Positions 1-6,012 are shown, counted from the stretch's first letter. The stretch is DNA of 13,228 nucleotides from Clostridiaceae bacterium (GCA_016297555.1 JAEDGK010000054.1:1-13228); one strand, 5' to 3'. The notes: generated by a model not told the origin, from the sequence alone. Numbers and translations: made by a program.

Positions 1-47
1 CCTTTGGCAAAGGAGGTGGCACGGCGAAGCCGTGACGGAGGATTGGA
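1..47. repeat. Intergenic double-hairpin repeat, cut by the window edge
   Basis: Two short inverted repeats stand in tandem: CCTTT/AAAGG (1-5 and 9-13) and CACGGC/GCCGTG with a GAA loop (20-25 and 29-34), followed by ACGGAGGATT. Hairpin repeats of this look are scattered through intergenic regions of gut Clostridia, to my recollection; the left end is outside the window. No coding potential is seen. There is no second copy in this window, so the repeat assignment rests on the structure and on general knowledge. Confidence 0.55.
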
Positions 48-63
48 AATAAAAAGCAATTAT

Positions 64-94
64 TTTTTCGGCGGGAGCAAGCCCCCGCCCTACT
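64..94. repeat. Palindromic repeat, copy identical to 4701-4731
   Basis: A 31-base block is identical to 4701-4731. It holds the inverted repeat GGCGGG/CCCGCC around an 8-base loop, is preceded by a T-run plus C, and ends in CCCTACT. Read on the minus strand it begins GTAGGG and ends CCGAAAAA, the ends shared by the repeat cluster at 4517-4796. It lies in the gene-free stretch upstream of spoVAC. Confidence 0.85.
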
Positions 95-178
95 TTGAAC
101 AGAGATATTTTCGTCATTAATCCCGAATAACCAATTGCACCGAAAAACTATGCGTTTTTTTACTTTTATTATAAATGC

Positions 179-212
179 GAATATTGAAACGCCGTTGCGG
201 GAAATATATTTA
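179..212 (+). promoter_or_regulatory. Weak candidate promoter of spoVAC
   Basis: GAATA at 179-183 fits the -35 element of sigma-G (forespore) promoters, and the AT-rich block at 202-212 sits about 18 bases downstream, but it matches the sigma-G -10 consensus poorly. An alternative sigma-A reading (TTGAAA at 184-189, TATTTA at 207-212, 17-base spacer) is also weak. In Bacillus the spoVA operon is a sigma-G target, so a forespore promoter is expected, but the sequence does not settle it. Confidence 0.25.
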
Positions 213-243
213 TGAAATTCTCTTGATATGAAAGGACGGTTTT

Positions 244-684
244 ATGGCGGTTACAGGCGGAGAATACGGAAAAATGGCAAAGAAGGCGTCGCCGCCGAGC
301 AATTTGCTCAAAAACGGTTGTCTCGCTTTTATCATCGGCGGGCTTATCTGTGCTTTCGGCGAAGGTTTGGGTATGATATATGAAAAAATCGGCATCAACG
401 GCGATGATGTCAAGGCGCTTGTGCCCATAACGCTGATTGTGATTGCCGCCGTGCTGACGGCTCTCGGCGTTTTTGATAAGATAGCCTATTATGCAGGCGC
501 GGGAACGATAGTTCCGATAACGGGCTTTGCCAATTCCATTGTGTCGCCCGCCATGGAGTTTCAGAGCGAGGGCAGGGTGCTCGGCACGGGAGCAAATATG
601 TTTAAAATTGCAGGCCCCGTTTTGGTTTACGGCTCTGCGGCGGCTGTGATTTACGGAATAATTTATTATATATTTCTGCGCTGA
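244..684 (+). CDS. spoVAC: Stage V sporulation protein AC (SpoVAC)
   Basis: This 146-residue membrane protein is part of the SpoVA channel that moves dipicolinic acid with calcium into the developing spore and releases it at germination; in B. subtilis SpoVAC behaves as a mechanosensitive channel in the inner spore membrane. Hydrophobic segments are at about residues 26-46, 59-78, 84-104 and 119-144. The stretch GAGTIVPITGFANSI (85-99) and the following SEG-VLG-GANMFK-AGP block (108-125) are the family signature; SpoVAE shares the VP-TGF motif but is shorter and lacks the basic N-terminal tail seen here. Length is normal. AAAGGACGG at 231-239 supports the ATG at 244. Unusually, no spoVAD or spoVAE follows: a terminator comes 18 bases after the stop and the upstream 243 bases hold only repeats. 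The partners must lie elsewhere, or this is an extra copy. Confidence 0.93.
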   Translation: MAVTGGEYGKMAKKASPPSNLLKNGCLAFIIGGLICAFGEGLGMIYEKIGINGDDVKALVPITLIVIAAVLTALGVFDKIAYYAGAGTIVPITGFANSIVSPAMEFQSEGRVLGTGANMFKIAGPVLVYGSAAAVIYGIIYYIFLR

Positions 685-701
685 TTAATAATCATCTGTG
701 G

Positions 702-728
702 GAGCTGCCTGAGGCGGCTCTTTTTTTT
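702..728 (+). terminator. Rho-independent terminator of spoVAC
   Basis: GAGCTGCC (702-709) pairs with GGCGGCTC (713-720), 8 bp with one G-T wobble and a 3-base loop, followed by eight T (721-728). It lies 18 bases after the spoVAC stop and makes spoVAC a single-gene transcript. Confidence 0.92.
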
Positions 729-795
729 GCCCGTCGGCAGATAAATGAAACGATACATATTTAGTTTAAAATCAGACTGTTACGGCATCAAAAAA

Positions 796-828
796 TGTGA
801 CAATCTGTCACAAAGTTTCTGATATAAT
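796..828 (+). promoter_or_regulatory. 17-bp palindrome next to a perfect -10 box
   Basis: TGTGACA-ATC-TGTCACA (796-812) is a perfect 7-bp inverted repeat, an operator-like shape. TATAAT at 823-828 is a perfect sigma-A -10; the -35 position (about 800-805) lies inside the palindrome and has no good match, as in promoters that depend on or are blocked by a bound regulator. A third half-site, TGTCAC, occurs at 870-875. No ORF starts before the T-box, so any transcript would be a small RNA or a second, upstream start for ileS. The cognate regulator is unknown. Confidence 0.45.
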
Positions 829-941
829 TAGAAAGCAGAAAGTAAGATCAAAAACAACTTTTGTTGCTTTGTCACGGGTATTTTTTAACCCCAAAAATCA
901 TCGAAACCGAATAAACCTCTTAAAATCACAAGCTCTAAATG

Positions 942-970
942 TTGACAACGCCGTTTCGGTGTGATATACT
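942..970 (+). promoter_or_regulatory. Sigma-A promoter of ileS
   Basis: TTGACA (942-947), 17-base spacer, TATACT (965-970), with a TG one base upstream of the -10 (962-963), giving an extended -10. Predicted start near 977, about 35 bases before the T-box stem I. Confidence 0.9.
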
Positions 971-1010
971 ATAACGCGATTAAAATGTAATATTGTGACC
1001 TTTTAAAGAT

Positions 1011-1235
1011 TATGACGGAGAGAGTAGCTTTTGCATGGCTCAGGCTCAGTGAAGCGGAGATAGTGCGAACCCGCCGCCCGGCGCAGAAGTGAAGATCACT
1101 CCCGAATCGCAAACCGAAAGCAAAAGCGCAAGTAGGCTTTGACGGATGCCCGCCGTTATCGGGCGCATAAAGATCGGGTTATGTGGTCGTGCTTTGCTTA
1201 AATCCTTGTCCCGTTCGGGGCAGGGTTGTTTTTTT
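1011..1235 (+). promoter_or_regulatory. T-box leader, isoleucine specific, controlling ileS
   Basis: T-box leaders bind their cognate tRNA and permit read-through only when it is uncharged. Stem I closes by CGGAG (1016-1020) with CTCCC (1099-1103), followed by the AGAGTAG of the specifier-loop motif. In the 3' side of that loop ATC (1095-1097), followed by A, is the specifier and encodes isoleucine, matching the gene. AGTAGG...TTGACGG (1131-1145) follows stem II, and GCCCG/CGGGC (1148-1164) forms stem III. TGGT at 1184-1187 can pair with the ACCA 3' end of tRNA-Ile (discriminator A). GGGTT (1176-1180) can pair with AATCC (1201-1205), which is also the 5' arm of the terminator, giving the switch. 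The T-box core (ATGTGGTCGTGC) departs from the usual GGGTGGTACCGCG. Confidence 0.88.
1201..1235 (+). terminator. T-box attenuator terminator
   Basis: The 5' arm 1201-1212 pairs with 1216-1227 around a GTTC loop (12 bp with four wobbles), followed by a T-run at 1229-1235. It competes with the antiterminator helix that uses AATCC (1201-1205), so control is at transcription elongation, 38 bases before the ileS start. Confidence 0.9.
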
Positions 1236-1272
1236 GTTATCAGCATTTTCAAATAAATCGGAGGAATGGATA

Positions 1273-4200
1273 ATGTACGAAAAGGTTTCGTCGAATATGG
1301 ATTTCGTCACCAGAGAAAAAGCCGTGCTTGATTTCTGGAAAGAAAACCATATTTTCGAGAAAAGCATTGAGGAAAGAAAGGGCTGCCCCACCTATACTTT
1401 TTATGACGGACCGCCCACGGCAAACGGCAAGCCCCATATCGGCCATGTTCTGACCCGCGTTATCAAGGATATGATTCCGAGATACCGCACAATGAAGGGC
1501 TATATGGTTCCCCGTAAAGCGGGCTGGGATACTCACGGTCTGCCCGTTGAGCTTGAGGTTGAAAAGATGCTCGGCATCAACGGCAAGGAGCAGATAGAAA
1601 AATACGGTCTTGAGCCTTTTATCAAGCTTTGCAAAGAAAGCGTTTGGAAATACAAGGGAATGTGGGAGGATTTCTCCGGCACGGTCGGCTTCTGGGCTGA
1701 TATGGACAATCCCTATGTTACCTATCATAACGATTATATTGAGTCCGTCTGGTGGTCGCTCAAAGAAATCTGGAACAAGGGCTTGCTTTACAAGGGCTTC
1801 AAGATTGTTCCCTACTGCCCCCGCTGCGGAACTCCGCTTTCATCCCACGAGGTTGCACAGGGCTACAAGGCGGTCAAGGAGCGCTCTGCGGTTGTCAGAT
1901 TTAAGGTCAAGGGAGAGGACGCTTATTTCCTCGCTTGGACTACAACTCCGTGGACTCTGCCCTCCAACTGCGCGCTCTGCGTAAATCCCGACGAGACTTA
2001 CTGCAAGGTCAAGGCGGCGGACGGCTACACATATTATATGGCAAAGGCTCTGCTTGACACCGTTCTCGGCTCGCTCGGAGATAAAGAAAACGGCGTTGAG
2101 CCTTATGAAATAATCGAAAGCTATGTCGGCAAGGAGCTTGAGGGCAAGGAATACGAGCCTCTGTTCAAGTGCGCGGGAGACGCCGCCGAAAAGCAGAATA
2201 AAAAGGCTCATTTCGTTACTGCCGACAGCTATGTTACCATGTCGGACGGCACGGGCATAGTTCACATCGCTCCCGCTTTCGGCGAGGACGACGCAAGAAT
2301 AGGCAGAACCTATGATTTGCCCTTTATTCAGTTTGTTGACGGCAAGGGCAATATGACCGAGGAAACTCCCTATGCAGGCAAATTCGTAAAGGACGCAGAC
2401 CCTCTTGTGCTGACCGATCTTGACAAAGAAGGCAAGCTTTTCTCCGCTCCGAAATTTGAGCATGATTATCCGTTCTGCTGGCGCTGCGACACTCCGCTGA
2501 TTTATTACGCAAGAGAATCGTGGTTTATCAAGATGACTGCGGTTAAGGATAATCTTGTTAAGAATAACAACACGGTTAACTGGATTCCCGAAAGCATAGG
2601 CAAGGGTCGCTTCGGCGACTGGCTTGAAAATATTCAGGATTGGGGCATCAGCCGTAACCGTTATTGGGGCACTCCGCTTAACATCTGGGAATGCTCCTGC
2701 GGCCACAGACATTCCATCGGCTCGATTGCCGAGCTTAAAGAGCTCAGCGATAACTGCCCCGACGATATCGAGCTTCACCGCCCGTTCATTGACGAGGTTA
2801 CGATTAAGTGTGAAAAGTGCGGCGGCGAAATGAAGCGCGTTCCCGAGGTTATCGACTGCTGGTATGATTCGGGCGCAATGCCTTTTGCTCAGCATCATTA
2901 TCCGTTTGAAAACAAAGAAGTTTTTGAGCAGCAGTTCCCCGCCGAGTTCATCTCGGAGGCAGTTGATCAGACGCGCGGCTGGTTCTATTCTCTCCTTGCG
3001 ATTTCAACGCTGCTGTTTGATAAATCCCCGTATAAAAATGTTATCGTTCTCGGTCTTGTTCAGGACGAAAACGGTCAGAAGATGTCCAAATCCAAGGGCA
3101 ATGCGGTTGACCCGTTTGACGCCCTTTCAACCTACGGCGCAGACGCCATTCGCTGGTATTTCTATACCAATTCCGCTCCGTGGCTGCCCAACCGTTTCCA
3201 CGGCAAGGCGGTTGTTGAGGGTCAGCGCAAGTTTATGGGTACGCTTTGGAACACATATGCGTTCTATATTCTTTATGCGAATATTGATGAATTCAACCCG
3301 ACCGAGCATACTCTTGATTATTCCAAGCTTTCAATTATGGATAAATGGCTGCTTTCAAGGCTCAACACCTTGATTGACACCGTTGACGGCTATCTCGGCG
3401 ACTATGCAATTCCCGAGGCGGCAAGAGCGCTTCAGAGCTTTGTTGACGATATGAGCAACTGGTATGTCCGCAGAGGCAGAGAGCGTTTCTGGGCACAAGG
3501 TTTGGAGCAGGATAAGATAAATGCTTATATGACTCTTTATACCGCGCTTGAAACCGTTATTAAGCTTGCCGCTCCGATGATTCCGTTTATGGCGGAGGAT
3601 ATTTACCGCAATCTCGTTTGCAGCGTTAATCCCTCTGCTCCCGAGAGCGTTCATCTTTGCGATTATCCCGTTTCAAATCCCGCTTTTGTTGATAAAGAGC
3701 TTGAAGCTTCCATGGACGAGGTGCTCAACATCGTTGTTCTCGGCAGAGCGGCGCGCAACAGCGCAAATATCAAAAACAGACAGCCTCTCGGCAAGATTTT
3801 TGTTACCGCACCTAAGGCTCTCGCTGATGAATACCGTGAAATCATCGAGGACGAGCTGAATGTTAAGGAGCTTGAATTTGTAACGGATTCATCATCTTAT
3901 GTTTCTTACAGCTTCAAGCCCCAGCTTAAAACGCTCGGTCCCAAATACGGTAAGCTCCTCGGCGCAATCAGAGAGTATCTTACTTCTCTTGACGGTTCGG
4001 CGGCAAAGCAGGAGCTTGACGAAAAAGGCACGCTGACCTTTACGGCGGGCGGAACAGAGATTTCACTTGCTCCCGAGGACTTGCTTATTGAAACCGTTCA
4101 GAGAGAGGGCTTTCAGGCTGAGAGCGGCGGCGGAGTTACCGTTGTGCTTGATACAAACCTTACTCCCGAGCTGATTGAGGAAGGCTTTGTCAGAGAGCTT

Positions 4201-4428
4201 ATCTCGAAAATTCAGACAATGCGTAAGGACGCAGGCTTTGAGGTTATGGATACAATCAAGATTTATGTCAGCGGCAATGACAAAATAGCGGCAATTTTTG
4301 AGGCAAATAAGGCTTCGATTGCCCACGATGTCCTTGCAACCGCCATAACCGCGGCTCAGGGCGGCTCTTACACCAAGGATTGGGATATCAACGGCGAAAA
4401 AGTAACCCTCGGTGTTGAGAAGAACTGA
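1273..4428 (+). CDS. ileS: Isoleucyl-tRNA synthetase, eukaryotic-like (type 2)
   Basis: This class I synthetase charges tRNA-Ile with isoleucine in the cytosol. The protein has 1,051 residues. The HIGH motif is at 55-58 within PPTANGKPHIGH, KMSKS at 603-607. The CP1 editing domain that hydrolyses Val-tRNA-Ile shows WTTTPWTLPSN (222-232) and GTGIVHIAPAFGEDD (326-340), ending in the conserved Asp340. CxxC pairs (YCPRC; CEKC before the WYDSGA motif) are present, but the C-terminal zinc knuckle of E. coli-type enzymes is absent. PPTANG, GISRNRYWGTPLNIW and the C-terminus place it in the eukaryotic-like IleRS2 group, many members of which tolerate mupirocin. The frame is open 30 codons further up, but that part lies inside the T-box; GGAGG at 1260-1264 sets the ATG at 1273. 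It is a single-gene transcript controlled by the T-box. Confidence 0.97.
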   Translation: MYEKVSSNMDFVTREKAVLDFWKENHIFEKSIEERKGCPTYTFYDGPPTANGKPHIGHVLTRVIKDMIPRYRTMKGYMVPRKAGWDTHGLPVELEVEKMLGINGKEQIEKYGLEPFIKLCKESVWKYKGMWEDFSGTVGFWADMDNPYVTYHNDYIESVWWSLKEIWNKGLLYKGFKIVPYCPRCGTPLSSHEVAQGYKAVKERSAVVRFKVKGEDAYFLAWTTTPWTLPSNCALCVNPDETYCKVKAADGYTYYMAKALLDTVLGSLGDKENGVEPYEIIESYVGKELEGKEYEPLFKCAGDAAEKQNKKAHFVTADSYVTMSDGTGIVHIAPAFGEDDARIGRTYDLPFIQFVDGKGNMTEETPYAGKFVKDADPLVLTDLDKEGKLFSAPKFEHDYPFCWRCDTPLIYYARESWFIKMTAVKDNLVKNNNTVNWIPESIGKGRFGDWLENIQDWGISRNRYWGTPLNIWECSCGHRHSIGSIAELKELSDNCPDDIELHRPFIDEVTIKCEKCGGEMKRVPEVIDCWYDSGAMPFAQHHYPFENKEVFEQQFPAEFISEAVDQTRGWFYSLLAISTLLFDKSPYKNVIVLGLVQDENGQKMSKSKGNAVDPFDALSTYGADAIRWYFYTNSAPWLPNRFHGKAVVEGQRKFMGTLWNTYAFYILYANIDEFNPTEHTLDYSKLSIMDKWLLSRLNTLIDTVDGYLGDYAIPEAARALQSFVDDMSNWYVRRGRERFWAQGLEQDKINAYMTLYTALETVIKLAAPMIPFMAEDIYRNLVCSVNPSAPESVHLCDYPVSNPAFVDKELEASMDEVLNIVVLGRAARNSANIKNRQPLGKIFVTAPKALADEYREIIEDELNVKELEFVTDSSSYVSYSFKPQLKTLGPKYGKLLGAIREYLTSLDGSAAKQELDEKGTLTFTAGGTEISLAPEDLLIETVQREGFQAESGGGVTVVLDTNLTPELIEEGFVRELISKIQTMRKDAGFEVMDTIKIYVSGNDKIAAIFEANKASIAHDVLATAITAAQGGSYTKDWDINGEKVTLGVEKN

Positions 4429-4439
4429 ATATAGCATCA

Positions 4440-4475
4440 AAAAACCGTGTCTGCATTTTAGCAGGCACGGTTTTT
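4440..4475 (+). terminator. Terminator of ileS
   Basis: A 15-bp stem (4440-4454 with 4461-4475, one wobble) around ATTTTA. It has an A-run on its left arm and a T-run on its right arm, so it could work in both directions; ileS, 11 bases upstream, is the only gene pointing into it closely. Confidence 0.92.
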
Positions 4476-4516
4476 GATATTGCCGAAAAATGTATTTATT
4501 TTTGCGATTAAAATTC

Positions 4517-4547
4517 GTAGGGACAGCCCTTGCGGCTGTCCGTGAAA
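4517..4547. repeat. Palindromic repeat A of the mosaic cluster
   Basis: GTAG then GGACAGCC (4521-4528), loop CTTGC, GGCTGTCC (4534-4541), then GTGAAA: an 8-bp perfect hairpin. The tail can form a second hairpin, CCGTGAAA (4540-4547) with TTTCACGG (4556-4563), using the same bases. No U-tract follows, so it is not a terminator. Confidence 0.8.
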
Positions 4548-4570
4548 ACACGAAATTTCACGGTCAATTC

Positions 4571-4603
4571 GTAGGGGTCGGCGTCTCCGACGACCCGCGA
4601 AAC
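4571..4603. repeat. Palindromic repeat B of the mosaic cluster
   Basis: Starts GTAGGGG. GTCGG (4577-4581) pairs with CCGAC (4587-4591), extended by GG/CC past a two-base bulge, and it ends CGCGAAA. The stem sequence differs from neighbours A and C while the ends are shared. Confidence 0.75.
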
Positions 4604-4651
4604 AATTCGGAATTAATGAATAAAATCATATGGTTTATTTATAAATCCAAT

Positions 4652-4680
4652 GTAGGGCGGCTTGCCCACAAGCCGCCGAA
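4652..4680. repeat. Palindromic repeat C of the mosaic cluster
   Basis: GTAG, then GGCGGCTT (4656-4663), loop GCCCAC, AAGCCGCC (4670-4677), then GAAAT: an 8-bp perfect hairpin with the same ends as A and B. Confidence 0.8.
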
Positions 4681-4700
4681 ATCAATATTAATGCGGGTGA

Positions 4701-4731
4701 TTTTTCGGCGGGAGCAAGCCCCCGCCCTACT
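4701..4731. repeat. Palindromic repeat D, identical to 64-94
   Basis: Inverted orientation relative to A-C. GGCGGG (4707-4712) pairs with CCCGCC (4721-4726), and CCTACT is on its right. All 31 bases match 64-94, about 4.6 kb away. Confidence 0.85.
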
Positions 4732-4770
4732 CTGTGCGGGAATATTTTATATTATTAATTATCATATTAC

Positions 4771-4796
4771 GGGCGACCACACGGGGTCGCCCCTAC
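4771..4796. repeat. Palindromic repeat E of the mosaic cluster
   Basis: Inverted orientation. GGGCGACC (4771-4778), loop ACACGG, GGTCGCCC (4785-4792), then CTAC: an 8-bp perfect hairpin. Read on the minus strand it begins GTAGGGG like repeat B. Confidence 0.8.
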
Positions 4797-4811
4797 TTTA
4801 ACAAATATAAT

Positions 4812-4837
4812 CGGTCATAGGCAGAGCCTATCCGAAA
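4812..4837. repeat. Further hairpin at the edge of the repeat cluster
   Basis: ATAGGC (4817-4822), loop AGA, GCCTAT (4826-4831), extended by CGG/CCG past a two-base bulge, and followed by AAA. It shares the CCGAAA end with repeats C and D but lacks the GTAGGG start, so its membership in the family is uncertain. The rest of 4838-4894 holds only a weak 7-bp inverted repeat (4873-4879/4890-4896). Confidence 0.5.
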
Positions 4838-4894
4838 TTCAGAATTGTTTTTGCGGATTGTGAGAGCGGTGTTTCATACGAAATTTTGTGTATG

Positions 4895-4927
4895 AAAAAG
4901 GGCTGTATCCCAAGCGGGATACAGCCC
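4895..4927 (-). terminator. Terminator of the rpsF-ssb-rpsR operon
   Basis: GGGCTGTATCCC (4900-4911) and GGGATACAGCCC (4916-4927) form a perfect 12-bp stem with a 4-base loop. On the minus strand it is followed by a T-run (AAAAA at 4895-4899 as written). It lies 13 bases after the rpsR stop. Confidence 0.94.
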
Positions 4928-4940
4928 TGATTTGATTTTA

Positions 4941-5186
4941 TCAGTCGCTTGTGTAGGGGAGCAGAGCAATCTGACGGGCACGCTTGATAGCGGTTGTCAG
5001 CTCGCGCTGATGCTTAGCGCAAGTGCCGGTAACGCGGCGGGGAAGGATCTTTGCTCTGTCTGAGGTGAATTTGTTAAGTCTGTTAACATCTTTATAATCG
5101 ATGTATTCAACCTTATCAACACAAAAAGCGCAAACCTTTCTGCGACCCTTTTTGTTGGGTCGTCTGTCGCTTCTGTCGTAAGCCAT
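4941..5186 (-). CDS. rpsR: 30S ribosomal protein S18
   Basis: This 81-residue small-subunit protein binds next to S6 on the platform of the 30S subunit. The central KDVNRLNKFTSDRAKILPRR stretch (32-51) and the preceding CAFC are S18 hallmarks. Cys19, Cys22, Cys56 and His59 form a CxxC...CxxH set, the zinc-binding (C+) form of S18; many bacteria carry a C- form that lacks these residues, and some encode both. It is the last gene of the operon. AAGGAGG (5195-5201, minus strand) lies 8 bases before the ATG. There are 36 bases between it and ssb and no internal promoter is evident. Confidence 0.97.
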   Translation of the reverse strand: MAYDRSDRRPNKKGRRKVCAFCVDKVEYIDYKDVNRLNKFTSDRAKILPRRVTGTCAKHQRELTTAIKRARQIALLPYTSD

Positions 5187-5222
5187 GGATTAAACCTCCT
5201 TTTCAGTTTCGGTTAGTCGATC

Positions 5223-5663
5223 TCAAAACGGGAGATCGTCCTCGGGAATTTCTTTAAAATCGCCCTCGTCTGCAGTTGAATATGAGGGGGCGGGCTGAGC
5301 GTTAACAAAGCTGTCGTCTCTTGCATAAGACGAGCCGCTCTCGCTCTTTGAGCCGCAGAAGCTGACATTGTCAGCCACAAGCTCAACAGCCTTTCTCTTG
5401 TTGCCGTTTTTGTCCTCATACATTCTGGTCTGAATGTAGCCCTGAATGGCAATCATAGAGCCTTTGCGGAAATATTTGCAAATAAATTCCGCGGTCTGAC
5501 GCCATGCGATAACATCGATGAAATCTGCCTGACGCTCCTCGCCCTGACGGTTAAAGCGTCTGTCAACGGCTACGGTGAACGAAGTTACGGAAATTCCGCT
5601 TCCTGTGGTGCGAAGCTCGGGGTCGGCAACAAGTCTGCCCATAATTACGGCACAGTTAACCAT
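5223..5663 (-). CDS. ssb: Single-stranded DNA-binding protein
   Basis: SSB coats single-stranded DNA in replication, recombination and repair and recruits partner proteins through its tail. The 146-residue protein has an N-terminal OB-fold (about 1-105; it starts MVNCAVIMGRLVADPELR and carries FIDVIAWRQTAEF at 48-60), a Ser-rich flexible linker, and the acidic tip EDDLPF at 141-146 that docks client proteins. An AAGGAGG (5671-5677, minus strand) lies 7 bases before the ATG and overlaps the rpsF stop codon (5676-5678), so translation of the two is probably coupled. The order rpsF-ssb-rpsR is the one conserved in Firmicutes. Confidence 0.98.
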   Translation of the reverse strand: MVNCAVIMGRLVADPELRTTGSGISVTSFTVAVDRRFNRQGEERQADFIDVIAWRQTAEFICKYFRKGSMIAIQGYIQTRMYEDKNGNKRKAVELVADNVSFCGSKSESGSSYARDDSFVNAQPAPSYSTADEGDFKEIPEDDLPF

Positions 5664-5675
5664 TTTGCGACCTCC

Positions 5676-5966
5676 TTAGTTCTTTTTAACAATGAGTGAG
5701 CGAAGCACGCCGTCTGTAATCTTTACAACACGGTCAAGCTCTGCGGGAAATTCGGGAGCAGCCTGATAATTGAAGAGAACATAGTATCCCTCGGGCTCGT
5801 CGTTAATGAGATAAGCGAGCTTGCGCTTTCCCCATTCCTCAACGCTCTCAAGAGTGCCGTTAGCTTCAATCATAGCCTTGAATTTCTCAACGAGAGGCTG
5901 AGCGGCTTCTTCTCCGTTGGCAACTGAAAAAACCATCATTGTCTCGTAGCTGATGTTTGCTGACAT
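5676..5966 (-). CDS. rpsF: 30S ribosomal protein S6
   Basis: This 96-residue protein forms a heterodimer with S18 in the 30S platform. Visible family features are YETMMVFS near the N-terminus, EEWGKRKLAYLI (58-69) and EGYYVLFNY (74-82). The frame stays open 16 codons further upstream, but those codons cross the leader hairpin; AAGGAGG (5977-5983, minus strand) lies 10 bases before the ATG at 5966 and fixes the start. It is the first gene of the operon, transcribed from the promoter at 6080-6108. The C-terminal acidic extension of some S6 proteins is absent. Confidence 0.97.
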   Translation of the reverse strand: MSANISYETMMVFSVANGEEAAQPLVEKFKAMIEANGTLESVEEWGKRKLAYLINDEPEGYYVLFNYQAAPEFPAELDRVVKITDGVLRSLIVKKN

Positions 5967-5993
5967 TCTTAAAGCACCTCCTTCTGGTCTCCG

Positions 5994-6012
5994 GCCGCGG
6001 TGCAGCCGCGGC
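5994..6012 (-). promoter_or_regulatory. Candidate S6:S18-binding leader hairpin
   Basis: On the minus strand GCCGCGG (6012-6006), loop CTGCA, CCGCGGC (6000-5994) forms a perfect 7-bp GC stem; CACCG spans the loop and the start of the 3' arm. rpsF leaders in many bacteria carry a hairpin with a conserved CCG bound by the S6:S18 complex, which mimics its 16S rRNA site and represses the operon. Position (11 bases before the SD) fits; whether the CCG is displayed as in the known motif is not certain. A second hairpin, GGTTTTG/CAAAACC (6045-6051/6056-6062), lies nearer the transcription start. Confidence 0.5.

Noticed and set aside
796..812. CRP/FNR or Rex binding site
   Set aside because: Those sites have TGTGA and TCACA separated by six bases; here seven separate them, making the dyad odd-centred.
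875..893. Terminator closing a small RNA started at about 835
   Set aside because: GGGT/ACCC gives only a 4-bp stem with the T-run inside the loop, not a functional terminator.
1183..1272. N-terminal extension of ileS by 30 codons
   Set aside because: It lies within the T-box antiterminator and attenuator; GGAGG at 1260-1264 and family alignment support the ATG at 1273.
1840..2898. 352-codon open frame antisense to ileS
   Set aside because: No family resemblance, no SD, and it follows from codon bias of the sense gene; it is a shadow.
4063..4551. Minus-strand open frame across the end of ileS
   Set aside because: Overlaps ileS, its terminator and a repeat; composition is that of a shadow frame.
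4517..4796. CRISPR array
   Set aside because: Repeats differ in stem sequence, occur in both orientations and have irregular spacing of 21-50 bases without unique spacers of constant length.
4490..4801. Plus-strand open frame of 103 codons in the repeat cluster
   Set aside because: It is made of the palindromic repeats, has no SD and no protein-like pattern.
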